The position numbers were made by a program, and so were the translations under genes. A model generated the notes under the pieces. That model saw nothing but the letters and a program-made list of their open reading frames with translations. It was not told the DNA's origin and searched no databases. From an uncultured bacterium (GTDB taxonomy: Bacteria; Atribacterota; Atribacteria; Atribacterales; Caldatribacteriaceae): DNA of 64,000 nt. The stretch is from assembly GCA_937139415.1 (NCBI GenBank), contig CAKZPS010000062.1:62001-126000 (forward strand), in the 5' to 3' direction. Shown piece by piece: positions 1 to 7,557 of the stretch; positions within the stretch are counted from its first letter, which is position 1, and the number at the start of each line of letters is the position of its first letter.

Positions 1-1
1 A

Positions 2-655
2 GAAAATGTGGCGTTTGTGTCAGATGCAGGAATGCCCGGTGTTCAGGATCCGGGGTTAGAACTCATTCAGGTTCTCAGGAGAGAAGGAATATCCTTTGAG
101 GTTCTTCCTGGTCCCTCTGCTCCGCTTTTGGGATTTGTCTATGCTGCCTTCGAAAGCCCTGGCTTTTTATTCTTGGGTTTTCTTCCCCGAAAGAAGGGGG
201 AGCGGCGTAAGATTCTTGCGAAGAGCCTCAATTCGCCTTTTGTGATAGTGTTTTATGAGTCACCCCGTCGTCTCCTTGATACTCTCCGGGAAATTGGTGC
301 AGTTGGTGGGGAAAATCGGAGGATAGTAGTTGCTCGCGAGTTGACCAAATTTTACGAAGAAGTGAAACAGGGAACGGTAGGAGAACTTTTGCTCTATTAT
401 TCGTCTTTTGAGGTAAGAGGAGAAATTGTTGTGGTAGTAGAAGGACGGAAAGAGGAGGATTTTCCTCTCCCGAAGGAACTTCTCTATTCCCTCCAAGAGA
501 AGGGATTGAGCGAAAGGGATATCGTGGACGTCATCCATCAGGTCTTTGCTGTACCTCGAGGGAAAGTAAAAAAATGCTTCGAGAAAGAAAAAGGTGTGTC
601 GTATCTTGAGGAAAACTTACTTGAGGAAATGGATTCGAGGGAAGAAGAGGAATAA
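2..655 (+). CDS. rsmI: 16S rRNA 2'-O-ribose C1402 methyltransferase RsmI, 5' end missing
   Basis: The reading frame is open from the first bases of the window, so the gene begins upstream and about 70 residues of the usual ~280 are missing. RsmI methylates the ribose of C1402 in 16S rRNA, in the ribosomal decoding site. The visible part begins in the conserved SAM-methyltransferase motif VSDAGMPGVQDPG and continues with GPSAP and the stretch VIVFYESPRRLLDTL, all typical of RsmI in the tetrapyrrole-methylase fold. The C-terminal tail is acidic and variable, as in the family. It ends about 90 bases before pstB, and a separate promoter lies between them, so the two genes are probably not one operon. 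Family assignment is firm; only the start is unseen. Confidence 0.93.
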   Translation, partial: ENVAFVSDAGMPGVQDPGLELIQVLRREGISFEVLPGPSAPLLGFVYAAFESPGFLFLGFLPRKKGERRKILAKSLNSPFVIVFYESPRRLLDTLREIGAVGGENRRIVVARELTKFYEEVKQGTVGELLLYYSSFEVRGEIVVVVEGRKEEDFPLPKELLYSLQEKGLSERDIVDVIHQVFAVPRGKVKKCFEKEKGVSYLEENLLEEMDSREEEE

Positions 656-694
656 CCTTCGTAATCTCTTCCTTGAGGTATTCTCGATTTCCTT

Positions 695-723
695 TTGACA
701 TGATGGTTTCCCTTCCGTATCAT
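695..723 (+). promoter_or_regulatory. Sigma70-type promoter of pstB
   Basis: A perfect -35 TTGACA (695-700) is followed after 17 bases by TATCAT (718-723). It sits in the short gap after rsmI and about 25 bases before the pstB start. This spacing and match are good enough to predict an independent transcript for pstB. No Pho box-like direct repeats were seen around it. Confidence 0.65.
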
Positions 724-747
724 ATACTGTGATGAAAGAAGGAGTAA

Positions 748-1596
748 ATGATTGATAAGTACTGTGACCTTGAGATAGGCGTGTTTGAGGAGGTTGACGA
801 AGGAAAAATTCCGATAGCGAAAGCGGGGAATACGATGAGTAACACGATAAAGCTCAGTATCGAGAAGCTTAGCGTTTTCTTTAGTAATAAACAAGTTCTC
901 TACGATGTTACTCTTGGCATTCCGGAGAAAAGTGTTACGGCAATCATTGGTCCTTCGGGGTGTGGAAAATCGACGCTGTTGCGAAGTATTAACCGGATGA
1001 ACGACCTTCTCGATAACGCGAAAATTATGGGGAAGATTCTCTTCGATGGTGAAGACATTTATGGAGAGAACGTCGATCCGGTGGCATTACGACAGAGAAT
1101 TGGCATGGTATTTCAGCGTCCTAATCCTTTTCCCAAGAGTATATTTGAAAATGTGGCGTATGGATTACGTATTCAGGGTTGGAGGGAACGCAGTAAAATT
1201 CAAGAACGGGTGGAGGAAAGTTTGCGGGCAGCTGCTCTGTGGGATGAAGTGAAGGATCGTCTGTACAGTTCCGCTTTAGAACTGTCCGGAGGTCAACAGC
1301 AACGATTGTGCATCGCTCGAGCTATTGCCGTAGAACCGGAAATTCTCCTTATGGACGAGCCAGCTTCAGCGTTAGATCCGATCGCGACGGCTAAAATCGA
1401 AGAATTAATCAAAAAGCTGAAAGAAAGATATACCATTGTTTTGGTTACCCACAACATGCAAGAAGCAGCACGAGCTTCTGATTTCGCCGCATTCTTGCTT
1501 CTTGGGAAACTCATCGAATTTGCCCCGACCGCGCAACTTTTTACCAATCCTCAGCGTAAAGAGACCGAAGATTACCTTACCGGTCGATTTGGATAG
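748..1596 (+). CDS. pstB: Phosphate ABC transporter ATP-binding protein PstB
   Basis: This is the cytoplasmic ATPase of the high-affinity phosphate importer PstSCAB. Walker [10 protein letters not shown] lies at residues 68-76, followed by the signature LSGGQQQR, Walker [14 protein letters not shown] and the H-loop VTHNM. The stretch around [18 protein letters not shown] is characteristic of PstB rather than other ABC ATPases. The start at 748 has a close AAGAAGGAG site but gives about 29 residues not usual in PstB. An in-frame ATG at 835 would give the ordinary ~253-residue protein, so the start is uncertain. Unusually, pstS, pstC, pstA and phoU are not beside it, so its membrane partners must be encoded elsewhere or be lost. 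It has its own promoter. Confidence 0.93.
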   Translation: MIDKYCDLEIGVFEEVDEGKIPIAKAGNTMSNTIKLSIEKLSVFFSNKQVLYDVTLGIPEKSVTAIIGPSGCGKSTLLRSINRMNDLLDNAKIMGKILFDGEDIYGENVDPVALRQRIGMVFQRPNPFPKSIFENVAYGLRIQGWRERSKIQERVEESLRAAALWDEVKDRLYSSALELSGGQQQRLCIARAIAVEPEILLMDEPASALDPIATAKIEELIKKLKERYTIVLVTHNMQEAARASDFAAFLLLGKLIEFAPTAQLFTNPQRKETEDYLTGRFG

Positions 1597-1616
1597 GGAT
1601 TTTGGATGCAAGGAAC

Positions 1617-1643
1617 TGGACACCCTGGTTTTCAATATATACT
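1617..1643 (+). promoter_or_regulatory. Possible promoter upstream of the first exbB copy
   Basis: TGGACA (1617-1622) and TATACT (1638-1643) lie in the 62-base gap between pstB and the duplicated cassette. The spacer is only 15 bases, shorter than ideal, so this is a weak call. It lies outside the repeat, so it would be specific to copy 1. Confidence 0.3.
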
Positions 1644-1724
1644 CCTATCATTCTTTTGATTGACCCAGGAGTGAAATGGATTTACACTTATCCTGACTGG
1701 AGAGAGAAATGAGGAGGTTCGTGC

Positions 1725-2420
1725 ATGCAGTTTTTCTCCATCATTGCCAAAGGCGGATACATCATGTATCCCATTGTGGTTTGCTCAGTGATGACTCTCG
1801 CTATTTTTCTGGAACGATGGTATGTGCTCCGCCATTCTAAGGAAGAGGTGAGAAAGTATATTCGAGCTGTTCGCAAGGCTCTCGCTCGTAAAGACCTCAA
1901 GGCTGTTTGGGAAGTGAGTCAGAAGTTTCCCATGCCTGCTTCGCGGGTCATCATGGCCGGTCTCAAAAAGTGCTTCAGTGGTCAAACCAAGGAAGCAAAA
2001 GAGGCTATGGAAATCCGTGCCATGCAAGAGCTCCCTTTCTACGAGCGACGCCTTTCCACCTTAGTGGTGATCGCCAATATCTCACCGCTTTTAGGGCTCT
2101 TAGGAACGGTTACCGGGATGATTAAGACTTTTACCGTGATTGCTGCGGTAGGGGTAGGAAAACCGGCGGAAATGGCGGGAGGAATTTCCGAAGCACTTTT
2201 GACTACTGCTGCTGGTCTTTCGGTAGCGATTCCTACCGTGGTGATTCACCATTACCTTTCCCGGCTTTCGGAGCATATCATCAGTGATATCGAGCGGGTG
2301 ACTACCGAGGTGTTGGAAGTGATGGAAGTGACGCACCCCTTGGTAGAGCTTGAATCGATTCCTCTCCCTGAGGATACCAAAGAAGATGTTTCAGTTTCGG
2401 CGACTCAAAAAGAGGTCTAA
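1725..2420 (+). CDS. exbB: MotA/TolQ/ExbB-family proton channel protein, copy 1
   Basis: This 231-residue inner-membrane protein belongs to the MotA/TolQ/ExbB family, whose pentamers conduct ions around an ExbD/TolR dimer and drive envelope work. Three membrane segments are visible at about residues 10-30, 112-136 and 154-176. The conserved PLLGLLGTVTGMI lies in the second and GISEALLTTAAGL begins the third, the family hallmarks. GAGGAGG lies 7 bases before the ATG. The predicted product is the same as that of the copy at 6473-7168. It overlaps the exbD start by 35 bases, so the two are translationally coupled. Whether it functions as ExbB (with TonB) or TolQ (with Tol-Pal) cannot be decided from sequence. 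The nearby TPR/TolB-like and TonB-like genes suggest a dedicated envelope system. Confidence 0.92.
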   Translation: MQFFSIIAKGGYIMYPIVVCSVMTLAIFLERWYVLRHSKEEVRKYIRAVRKALARKDLKAVWEVSQKFPMPASRVIMAGLKKCFSGQTKEAKEAMEIRAMQELPFYERRLSTLVVIANISPLLGLLGTVTGMIKTFTVIAAVGVGKPAEMAGGISEALLTTAAGLSVAIPTVVIHHYLSRLSEHIISDIERVTTEVLEVMEVTHPLVELESIPLPEDTKEDVSVSATQKEV

Positions 2421-2805
2421 TCCCGAGATCAACGTCACACCCTTGGTGGATGTGGTGTTGCAGCTGGTCATCTTCTTCATCGTTACCACCACCTTTATCA
2501 GCGTGGAGACGGGAGCCCGAGTGAATCTCCCTTCCGCAGACTTTTCCCAGATTGAAGAATCGAAAACTGTTACCATCACCATTACTGAGAATAATACTCT
2601 CTACGTTGATGGAGCTCTGGTGGACTGGGATGAATTACCTAAAGTTTTGATCGCTACTCTTCGTCAGGATCCACAGAGAGCAGTGGTGATTGAGGCGGAT
2701 CGCAACGTGCTCCATGGACGAGTAGTACGAGTGATGGACATTGCTCGCAAAGCTGGAGCGGAGAGAATGGCTATTGCCACTCAACCTCAAGAGGGGGCGG
2801 AGTAA
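2386..2805 (+). CDS. exbD: ExbD/TolR-family biopolymer transport protein, copy 1
   Basis: A 139-residue ExbD/TolR protein: short cytoplasmic basic N-terminus, the motif NPEINVTPLVDVV, one membrane helix at about residues 20-38 and a periplasmic domain. Asp22 in PLVDVV corresponds to the proton-carrying aspartate of the family. I chose the ATG at 2386 because the longer frame (from 2350) would add residues not seen in ExbD. It overlaps exbB by 35 bases. Its stop TAA overlaps the ATG of the following TPR gene by one base. It is encoded by the repeat and matches the second copy. Partners in the membrane should be ExbB, and in the periplasm one of the unusual proteins encoded next to it. Confidence 0.9.
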   Translation: MFQFRRLKKRSNPEINVTPLVDVVLQLVIFFIVTTTFISVETGARVNLPSADFSQIEESKTVTITITENNTLYVDGALVDWDELPKVLIATLRQDPQRAVVIEADRNVLHGRVVRVMDIARKAGAERMAIATQPQEGAE

Positions 2806-5800
2806 TGAAAGTTTTTCCTCAGCCGATCTTATGGTTTTTCTTCTTTCTCTGTTTTGGGTTGTGCGTGTGTGGAAATCCAACCCTTTTAGCCCAGGAAAAG
2901 CTGAGTATGGCGCTTTTCCCTTTTATTGATAAAAATGGCGAAGAACCATATTGGGGATATTTATTCAGAGATTTAGTGAAGAGAGACCTATCCTCATTAG
3001 AAAACGTGGACATTATTGATCCCTTTTCTGCTGACAATTTGGTGAGAAACTCTCGCATCGCTTGGGGTGACCTTACTACTTCTATGGTAGCGCAGACCTT
3101 GGGGAAGAGATTAGAGAGTGATTATGTGTTAGTCGGGTCTTTGCGTCATCGGACTGTGGCGGGCCAAAGAAGAATTATTGTCACCGCCCGATTGCACCGG
3201 CTTAAGGAGGGTGATTATATCGATATCCCCAGTGAAATTTTTGCGGAAACAGAAATGATTCAGGCAGGGCGGTATATCGCACAAGAGGTAGCACAAGTCC
3301 TTGGTTTCTCTCTCTTTCCTGCTCCTTCTTTCTCTTTTTCGTTATCTACTCTCGTTCCCCTTTACCAAGGGGTAGTGAAGGCGGATGAAGCCATACGGAC
3401 GTACAAGGAAAATCAATACCCTGATCGGCCTCTGTGGAAAGAAGCCTTCACCCTAGCAGAGAGGACCATGAGAGAGGAGCCAGAGTACTCCGAAAGCTAT
3501 TATTACTTAGCCAATATGTATCGAGAAACGAAGTGGTGGGCAAAGGAAGCAGAAATGTGGGATTTCTATGTAGAAAAATTGGATCACGGGGAAAACACTG
3601 TCCCCGCGCAATACATTGCCGAAGTGTACCTACGTTTAGCTCATGCCTATTTTAATCAGAAGAGATTAGACCTTGCTTCTCTCTATCTAGAAAAAGCGAT
3701 CAAGATTGACACCCAATTTGTCGAAGCATACCTCCTTTTAGGAAGGATTTATTATGAACAAGATCACATGGAAAAGGCGGAGGAAGTGTATACAAAAGCT
3801 TATACTTTAGCGCCTCATTCCAAAGAAGCGCGGTACTTCCTGGAGCTTACCGAAAAAGCCCGGCTCTTTGGTAAATCGGCTTATGAGGCGTATATGCGAG
3901 GGTATCAATATTTCAACCAAGGAAATTTTCTCCAGGCAGAAGCGTCTCTTCAGGAAGCTGTGCACTTGAACCCCAATTTTAAAGAAGCCTATTACTGGTT
4001 GGGGAGAACGCTTTATGAGTTAGGGAAGTTGAGCGAAGCCGAGGAAGTTTGGGAAAAAGTTTTAGCTATAGACCCTTTTCATAGTCAAGCGAGAAGGTTT
4101 TTGGATCGTACCCAGCAAGAGATAAAGTACGGTAGAGAAGCGGTACGTTCTTTCCAAGAAGGCTATGAACATTACGAAAAAGGCAATTACGAGGCAGCCA
4201 TCGCCGGGTTTCGGCAGGCAACAATGCAGAGTCCCTCTTTTCAAGATGCACATGAATATTTAGCCCGTTGTTACTACCGTTTAGGTCGAACTGAGGAATA
4301 CCTCCGGGAAAGAGAAAAGGTGGTGGAACTTCTCTCTCGTACTCAAGATAGAGCTTGGTATGCCTATAACATCGGCTATGAATTGTTTACTTGGGGGAAA
4401 AAAGAAGAGGCGGAAAAGATCCTGAAACGAGCGATTACCGAAAACCCTTCTTTAGGTGAGGCTCATCTTCTTCTTGGGGATATTTACGGTGAAAGAGGTG
4501 AGTGGTCTTTGGCCCTTACCCACTACGCTGAGGCGAGAAAACATGTGGGAGAAGAGGCTCAAGCACAGGCAATCTGGGGGATGGTAACTGCTTTTTATCA
4601 ACTTCAGCGTTTTGAAGAACTTTTGCCTTTAGTCGAAGAGCTCATTGTTCATTACCCTTACGCAGAGTTCATCGAAGAGGCTGAGGTGATTTGGATTGAA
4701 ACATTAGTACGTAAGAAGGAATACCGTCGAGCTCAGTTAGCTTTTCGGCAATTTCAACTTCGTTTCCCCCGCAGTGCGTTCTTAGAAAAAGCTACTTTCT
4801 TTTATACTCTCAGTTTCTATGAAGAGAAGAAGTGGAGAGAAGCGTTGCCTCTGCTTGAGAACTTCGTAAAATTGTATCCGCAGAGCCTTTTCCTTCCCCA
4901 GGCTACGGAAATGCTCGGATACGTGTATCGAAATTTAGGAAAAACTGAAGAAGCACGTCAAATATTTTCCCAGAATGAAGGGGAGGAGGGGAGTTTTCTT
5001 GTCGCCGATACTTGGTATAAAGAAAAGAACTGGGAAAACGCGATTGCCGGTTTCACTCGCTACCTTGATACCTATCCTCAGGGTAAGTTTTTTTTAGAAG
5101 CTCGTTTGAAATTAGCCTCTTCTTATTTGGAAAAAGGCCGGTTGGAAGAAGCTCAGAAAGCTATAAACGGCGTAGAAGACCAAATCATGGACGCTTTTCC
5201 GGTTGATTTTCTCCGTCTGAGCATCAAGCTCCGTTTTGCGAAGGAAGAATGGCAAGAGACCGTGAACGATGTGTTACTTCTCGAAAAAAAGGTTGGTTCC
5301 TTAGAAGAATACCTTCTCGTTATGGCCTTCGCGTACTATCGTTTAGGACAAATCGATAACGCCCAGGAGGCTCTCCTTCGGGCAGGGAAAAACCCTCAAG
5401 AAGTTCTTGCTGCCGAAGAAAAAGAAGTGGTAAAGAGAGCTCTCGAAGCAATGGAGAGAGGCGATTACCCATCGGTGATTACCGAGCTTGAGAAGGTCAA
5501 AGGGATGAGCGAAGAAAATCGGGTACTCATTGCTTTTCTCTTGGGAAAGGCCCATTATTTCCTCAACCATTTTGAAGAATCCTACCACTACCTTGCTCCC
5601 CTCATTCATAATGAAAACTTTGCCAAGGAGGTTCGTTTTTACCTCATTGACCTTGCCTATCGGGAGAAGAATTGGTCGAAAATAGTAGAGCTTTACCAAG
5701 GTCTCGGGGAAGAAACTCAAGATACCAATCTCCTCTGGCGTGTAGCAGTAGCATACCATGGATTGGGAGAGTTAGAGAAAAGCCGAGAACTTTTAGAAAC

Positions 5801-6422
5801 CGTATGTGATGAAGGTGGTGAACTGGGTGAAAGAGCGACTCTTCTCCTTTTGGAGGAGTTGTACACTCTCAAGGACTATCCATCTTTCTTAGAGAGAGCA
5901 GAAAAATTTCTCAATGAGTATCCTCACCATCCTCATCGCGAAGAACTCCTTTACCTTGTAGCATGGGTTCACTATTTGGTGGGAAATATGGCTCAGAGTG
6001 GAGAAACCATTATGGTTTATCGTTCTGAGTTCCCCCAAGGGACGCACATAGAGGAACTCCTCTCGCTTCTTGCCGATATCAAAATGAGCGAGGGGAGTGA
6101 GGAAGCCCGGTCGCTTCTCGAGGAGCTCGACTCAAGAGGTACACTCAATTTGGATCTGCGTCTCTATACCTGGTATCGTTTGGGGAGCGTGTATTTGCGA
6201 CAAGAGGAGTTTCATTCTGCCAAGGACTATTTCGGAAAAATTATTGAACAAGGCCAGAATGCCTATTTTGACCGTGCTTCCTACTACTTAGGAGTGTGTC
6301 TTGAGTATCTTGACCGTTTCGATGAAGCTATAGAAGCATATAAGTTCCTCGTAGAAAAGGGTCAAGATCCAATGTGGAAGGACAAAGCTAAAGAACGTCT
6401 TCGTCTATTGACCCAGGAGTGA
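2805..6422 (+). CDS. Large secreted TPR-repeat protein with TolB/FlgO-like N-terminal domain
   Basis: A 1,205-residue exported protein. A signal peptide covers about residues 1-29 (hydrophobic stretch, cleavage likely after TLLA). It is followed by a ~150-residue domain starting MALFPFIDKNG and containing a VLVGSL strand, which resembles the FlgO/TolB N-terminal/CsgG-like fold. From about residue 215 to the end there are many tetratricopeptide repeats (for example AYLLLGRIYYEQDHMEKAEE and AYYWLGRTLYELGKLSEAEE), with YbgF/BamD-like units in the middle. TPR proteins serve as scaffolds, so it probably lies in the periplasm and links the ExbBD motor to cell-wall or outer-membrane partners. It starts inside the exbD stop (TAATG) and ends just before the second exbB, giving the order exbB-exbD-TPR-exbB-exbD. 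The exact function is unknown. Confidence 0.8.
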   Translation: MKVFPQPILWFFFFLCFGLCVCGNPTLLAQEKLSMALFPFIDKNGEEPYWGYLFRDLVKRDLSSLENVDIIDPFSADNLVRNSRIAWGDLTTSMVAQTLGKRLESDYVLVGSLRHRTVAGQRRIIVTARLHRLKEGDYIDIPSEIFAETEMIQAGRYIAQEVAQVLGFSLFPAPSFSFSLSTLVPLYQGVVKADEAIRTYKENQYPDRPLWKEAFTLAERTMREEPEYSESYYYLANMYRETKWWAKEAEMWDFYVEKLDHGENTVPAQYIAEVYLRLAHAYFNQKRLDLASLYLEKAIKIDTQFVEAYLLLGRIYYEQDHMEKAEEVYTKAYTLAPHSKEARYFLELTEKARLFGKSAYEAYMRGYQYFNQGNFLQAEASLQEAVHLNPNFKEAYYWLGRTLYELGKLSEAEEVWEKVLAIDPFHSQARRFLDRTQQEIKYGREAVRSFQEGYEHYEKGNYEAAIAGFRQATMQSPSFQDAHEYLARCYYRLGRTEEYLREREKVVELLSRTQDRAWYAYNIGYELFTWGKKEEAEKILKRAITENPSLGEAHLLLGDIYGERGEWSLALTHYAEARKHVGEEAQAQAIWGMVTAFYQLQRFEELLPLVEELIVHYPYAEFIEEAEVIWIETLVRKKEYRRAQLAFRQFQLRFPRSAFLEKATFFYTLSFYEEKKWREALPLLENFVKLYPQSLFLPQATEMLGYVYRNLGKTEEARQIFSQNEGEEGSFLVADTWYKEKNWENAIAGFTRYLDTYPQGKFFLEARLKLASSYLEKGRLEEAQKAINGVEDQIMDAFPVDFLRLSIKLRFAKEEWQETVNDVLLLEKKVGSLEEYLLVMAFAYYRLGQIDNAQEALLRAGKNPQEVLAAEEKEVVKRALEAMERGDYPSVITELEKVKGMSEENRVLIAFLLGKAHYFLNHFEESYHYLAPLIHNENFAKEVRFYLIDLAYREKNWSKIVELYQGLGEETQDTNLLWRVAVAYHGLGELEKSRELLETVCDEGGELGERATLLLLEELYTLKDYPSFLERAEKFLNEYPHHPHREELLYLVAWVHYLVGNMAQSGETIMVYRSEFPQGTHIEELLSLLADIKMSEGSEEARSLLEELDSRGTLNLDLRLYTWYRLGSVYLRQEEFHSAKDYFGKIIEQGQNAYFDRASYYLGVCLEYLDRFDEAIEAYKFLVEKGQDPMWKDKAKERLRLLTQE

Positions 6423-6472
6423 AATGGATTTACACTTATCCTGACTGGAGAGAGAAATGAGGAGGTTCGTGC

Positions 6473-7168
6473 ATGCAGTTTTTCTCCATCATTGCCAAAG
6501 GCGGATACATCATGTATCCCATTGTGGTTTGCTCAGTGATGACTCTCGCTATTTTTCTGGAACGATGGTATGTGCTCCGCCATTCTAAGGAAGAGGTGAG
6601 AAAGTATATTCGAGCTGTTCGCAAGGCTCTCGCTCGTAAAGACCTCAAGGCTGTTTGGGAAGTGAGTCAGAAGTTTCCCATGCCTGCTTCGCGGGTCATC
6701 ATGGCCGGTCTCAAAAAGTGCTTCAGTGGTCAAACCAAGGAAGCAAAAGAGGCTATGGAAATCCGTGCCATGCAAGAGCTCCCTTTCTACGAGCGACGCC
6801 TTTCCACCTTAGTGGTGATCGCCAATATCTCACCGCTTTTAGGGCTCTTAGGAACGGTTACCGGGATGATTAAGACTTTTACCGTGATTGCTGCGGTAGG
6901 GGTAGGAAAACCGGCGGAAATGGCGGGAGGAATTTCCGAAGCACTTTTGACTACTGCTGCTGGTCTTTCGGTAGCGATTCCTACCGTGGTGATTCACCAT
7001 TACCTTTCCCGGCTTTCGGAGCATATCATCAGTGATATCGAGCGGGTGACTACCGAGGTGTTGGAAGTGATGGAAGTGACGCACCCCTTGGTAGAGCTTG
7101 AATCGATTCCTCTCCCTGAGGATACCAAAGAAGATGTTTCAGTTTCGGCGACTCAAAAAGAGGTCTAA
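6473..7168 (+). CDS. exbB: MotA/TolQ/ExbB-family proton channel protein, copy 2
   Basis: The 231-residue product matches the copy at 1725-2420 in every residue. It has three membrane helices and the PLLGLLGTVTGMI channel motif, and the same ribosome binding site lies within the repeat. It starts 50 bases after the TPR gene stop and overlaps the second exbD by 35 bases. This copy directly precedes the TonB-like/DUF3048 gene, the classical position of exbBD next to a tonB-type gene. That order, and the TPR-gene tail carried by copy 1, suggest this is the ancestral copy. Two identical copies would raise the dose of the motor or let each be expressed with a different partner. Confidence 0.92.
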   Translation: MQFFSIIAKGGYIMYPIVVCSVMTLAIFLERWYVLRHSKEEVRKYIRAVRKALARKDLKAVWEVSQKFPMPASRVIMAGLKKCFSGQTKEAKEAMEIRAMQELPFYERRLSTLVVIANISPLLGLLGTVTGMIKTFTVIAAVGVGKPAEMAGGISEALLTTAAGLSVAIPTVVIHHYLSRLSEHIISDIERVTTEVLEVMEVTHPLVELESIPLPEDTKEDVSVSATQKEV

Positions 7169-7553
7169 TCCCGAGATCAACGTCACACCCTTGGTGGATG
7201 TGGTGTTGCAGCTGGTCATCTTCTTCATCGTTACCACCACCTTTATCAGCGTGGAGACGGGAGCCCGAGTGAATCTCCCTTCCGCAGACTTTTCCCAGAT
7301 TGAAGAATCGAAAACTGTTACCATCACCATTACTGAGAATAATACTCTCTACGTTGATGGAGCTCTGGTGGACTGGGATGAATTACCTAAAGTTTTGATC
7401 GCTACTCTTCGTCAGGATCCACAGAGAGCAGTGGTGATTGAGGCGGATCGCAACGTGCTCCATGGACGAGTAGTACGAGTGATGGACATTGCTCGCAAAG
7501 CTGGAGCGGAGAGAATGGCTATTGCCACTCAACCTCAAGAGGGGGCGGAGTAA
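7134..7553 (+). CDS. exbD: ExbD/TolR-family biopolymer transport protein, copy 2
   Basis: The 139-residue product is the same as that of the copy at 2386-2805: N-terminal NPEINVTPLVDVV motif, a single membrane helix with the conserved aspartate, and a periplasmic domain. The start was chosen at the ATG matching the usual ExbD N-terminus. The sequence GGCGGAG at its 3' end provides a ribosome binding site for the next gene, whose TTG start lies 7 bases beyond GGAG. In copy 1 the same GGAG is followed almost at once by the ATG of the TPR gene. Confidence 0.9.
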   Translation: MFQFRRLKKRSNPEINVTPLVDVVLQLVIFFIVTTTFISVETGARVNLPSADFSQIEESKTVTITITENNTLYVDGALVDWDELPKVLIATLRQDPQRAVVIEADRNVLHGRVVRVMDIARKAGAERMAIATQPQEGAE

Positions 7554-7557
7554 TATT

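Larger units (their letters stand above)
1659..2806 (+). repeat. Direct repeat copy 1: exbB-exbD cassette, 1,148 bp
   Basis: The sequence 1659-2806 recurs at 6407-7554 (offset 4,748). No difference was seen by eye: the encoded proteins on all reading frames inside it are the same. The left edge begins with the last 16 bases of the TPR gene (its final codons and stop), which here follow pstB directly as a remnant. The right edge falls at the exbD stop codon, where TAAT is followed by different bases in the two copies. Because copy 1 carries the tail of the TPR gene, copy 2, which really follows that gene, looks like the source. Recent duplication, gene conversion or an assembly error could all explain it. 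Confidence 0.97.
6407..7554 (+). repeat. Direct repeat copy 2: exbB-exbD cassette, 1,148 bp
   Basis: Second copy of the 1,148-bp unit described for 1659-2806. Here the first 16 bases are the true 3' end of the TPR gene, and the repeat ends at the exbD stop codon, just before the start of the TonB-like/DUF3048 gene. No base differences from copy 1 were noticed. Confidence 0.97.

Noticed and set aside
5343-5759. 138-codon open frame on the minus strand
   Set aside because: It is the complement of the TPR gene, has no ribosome binding site and no family resemblance.
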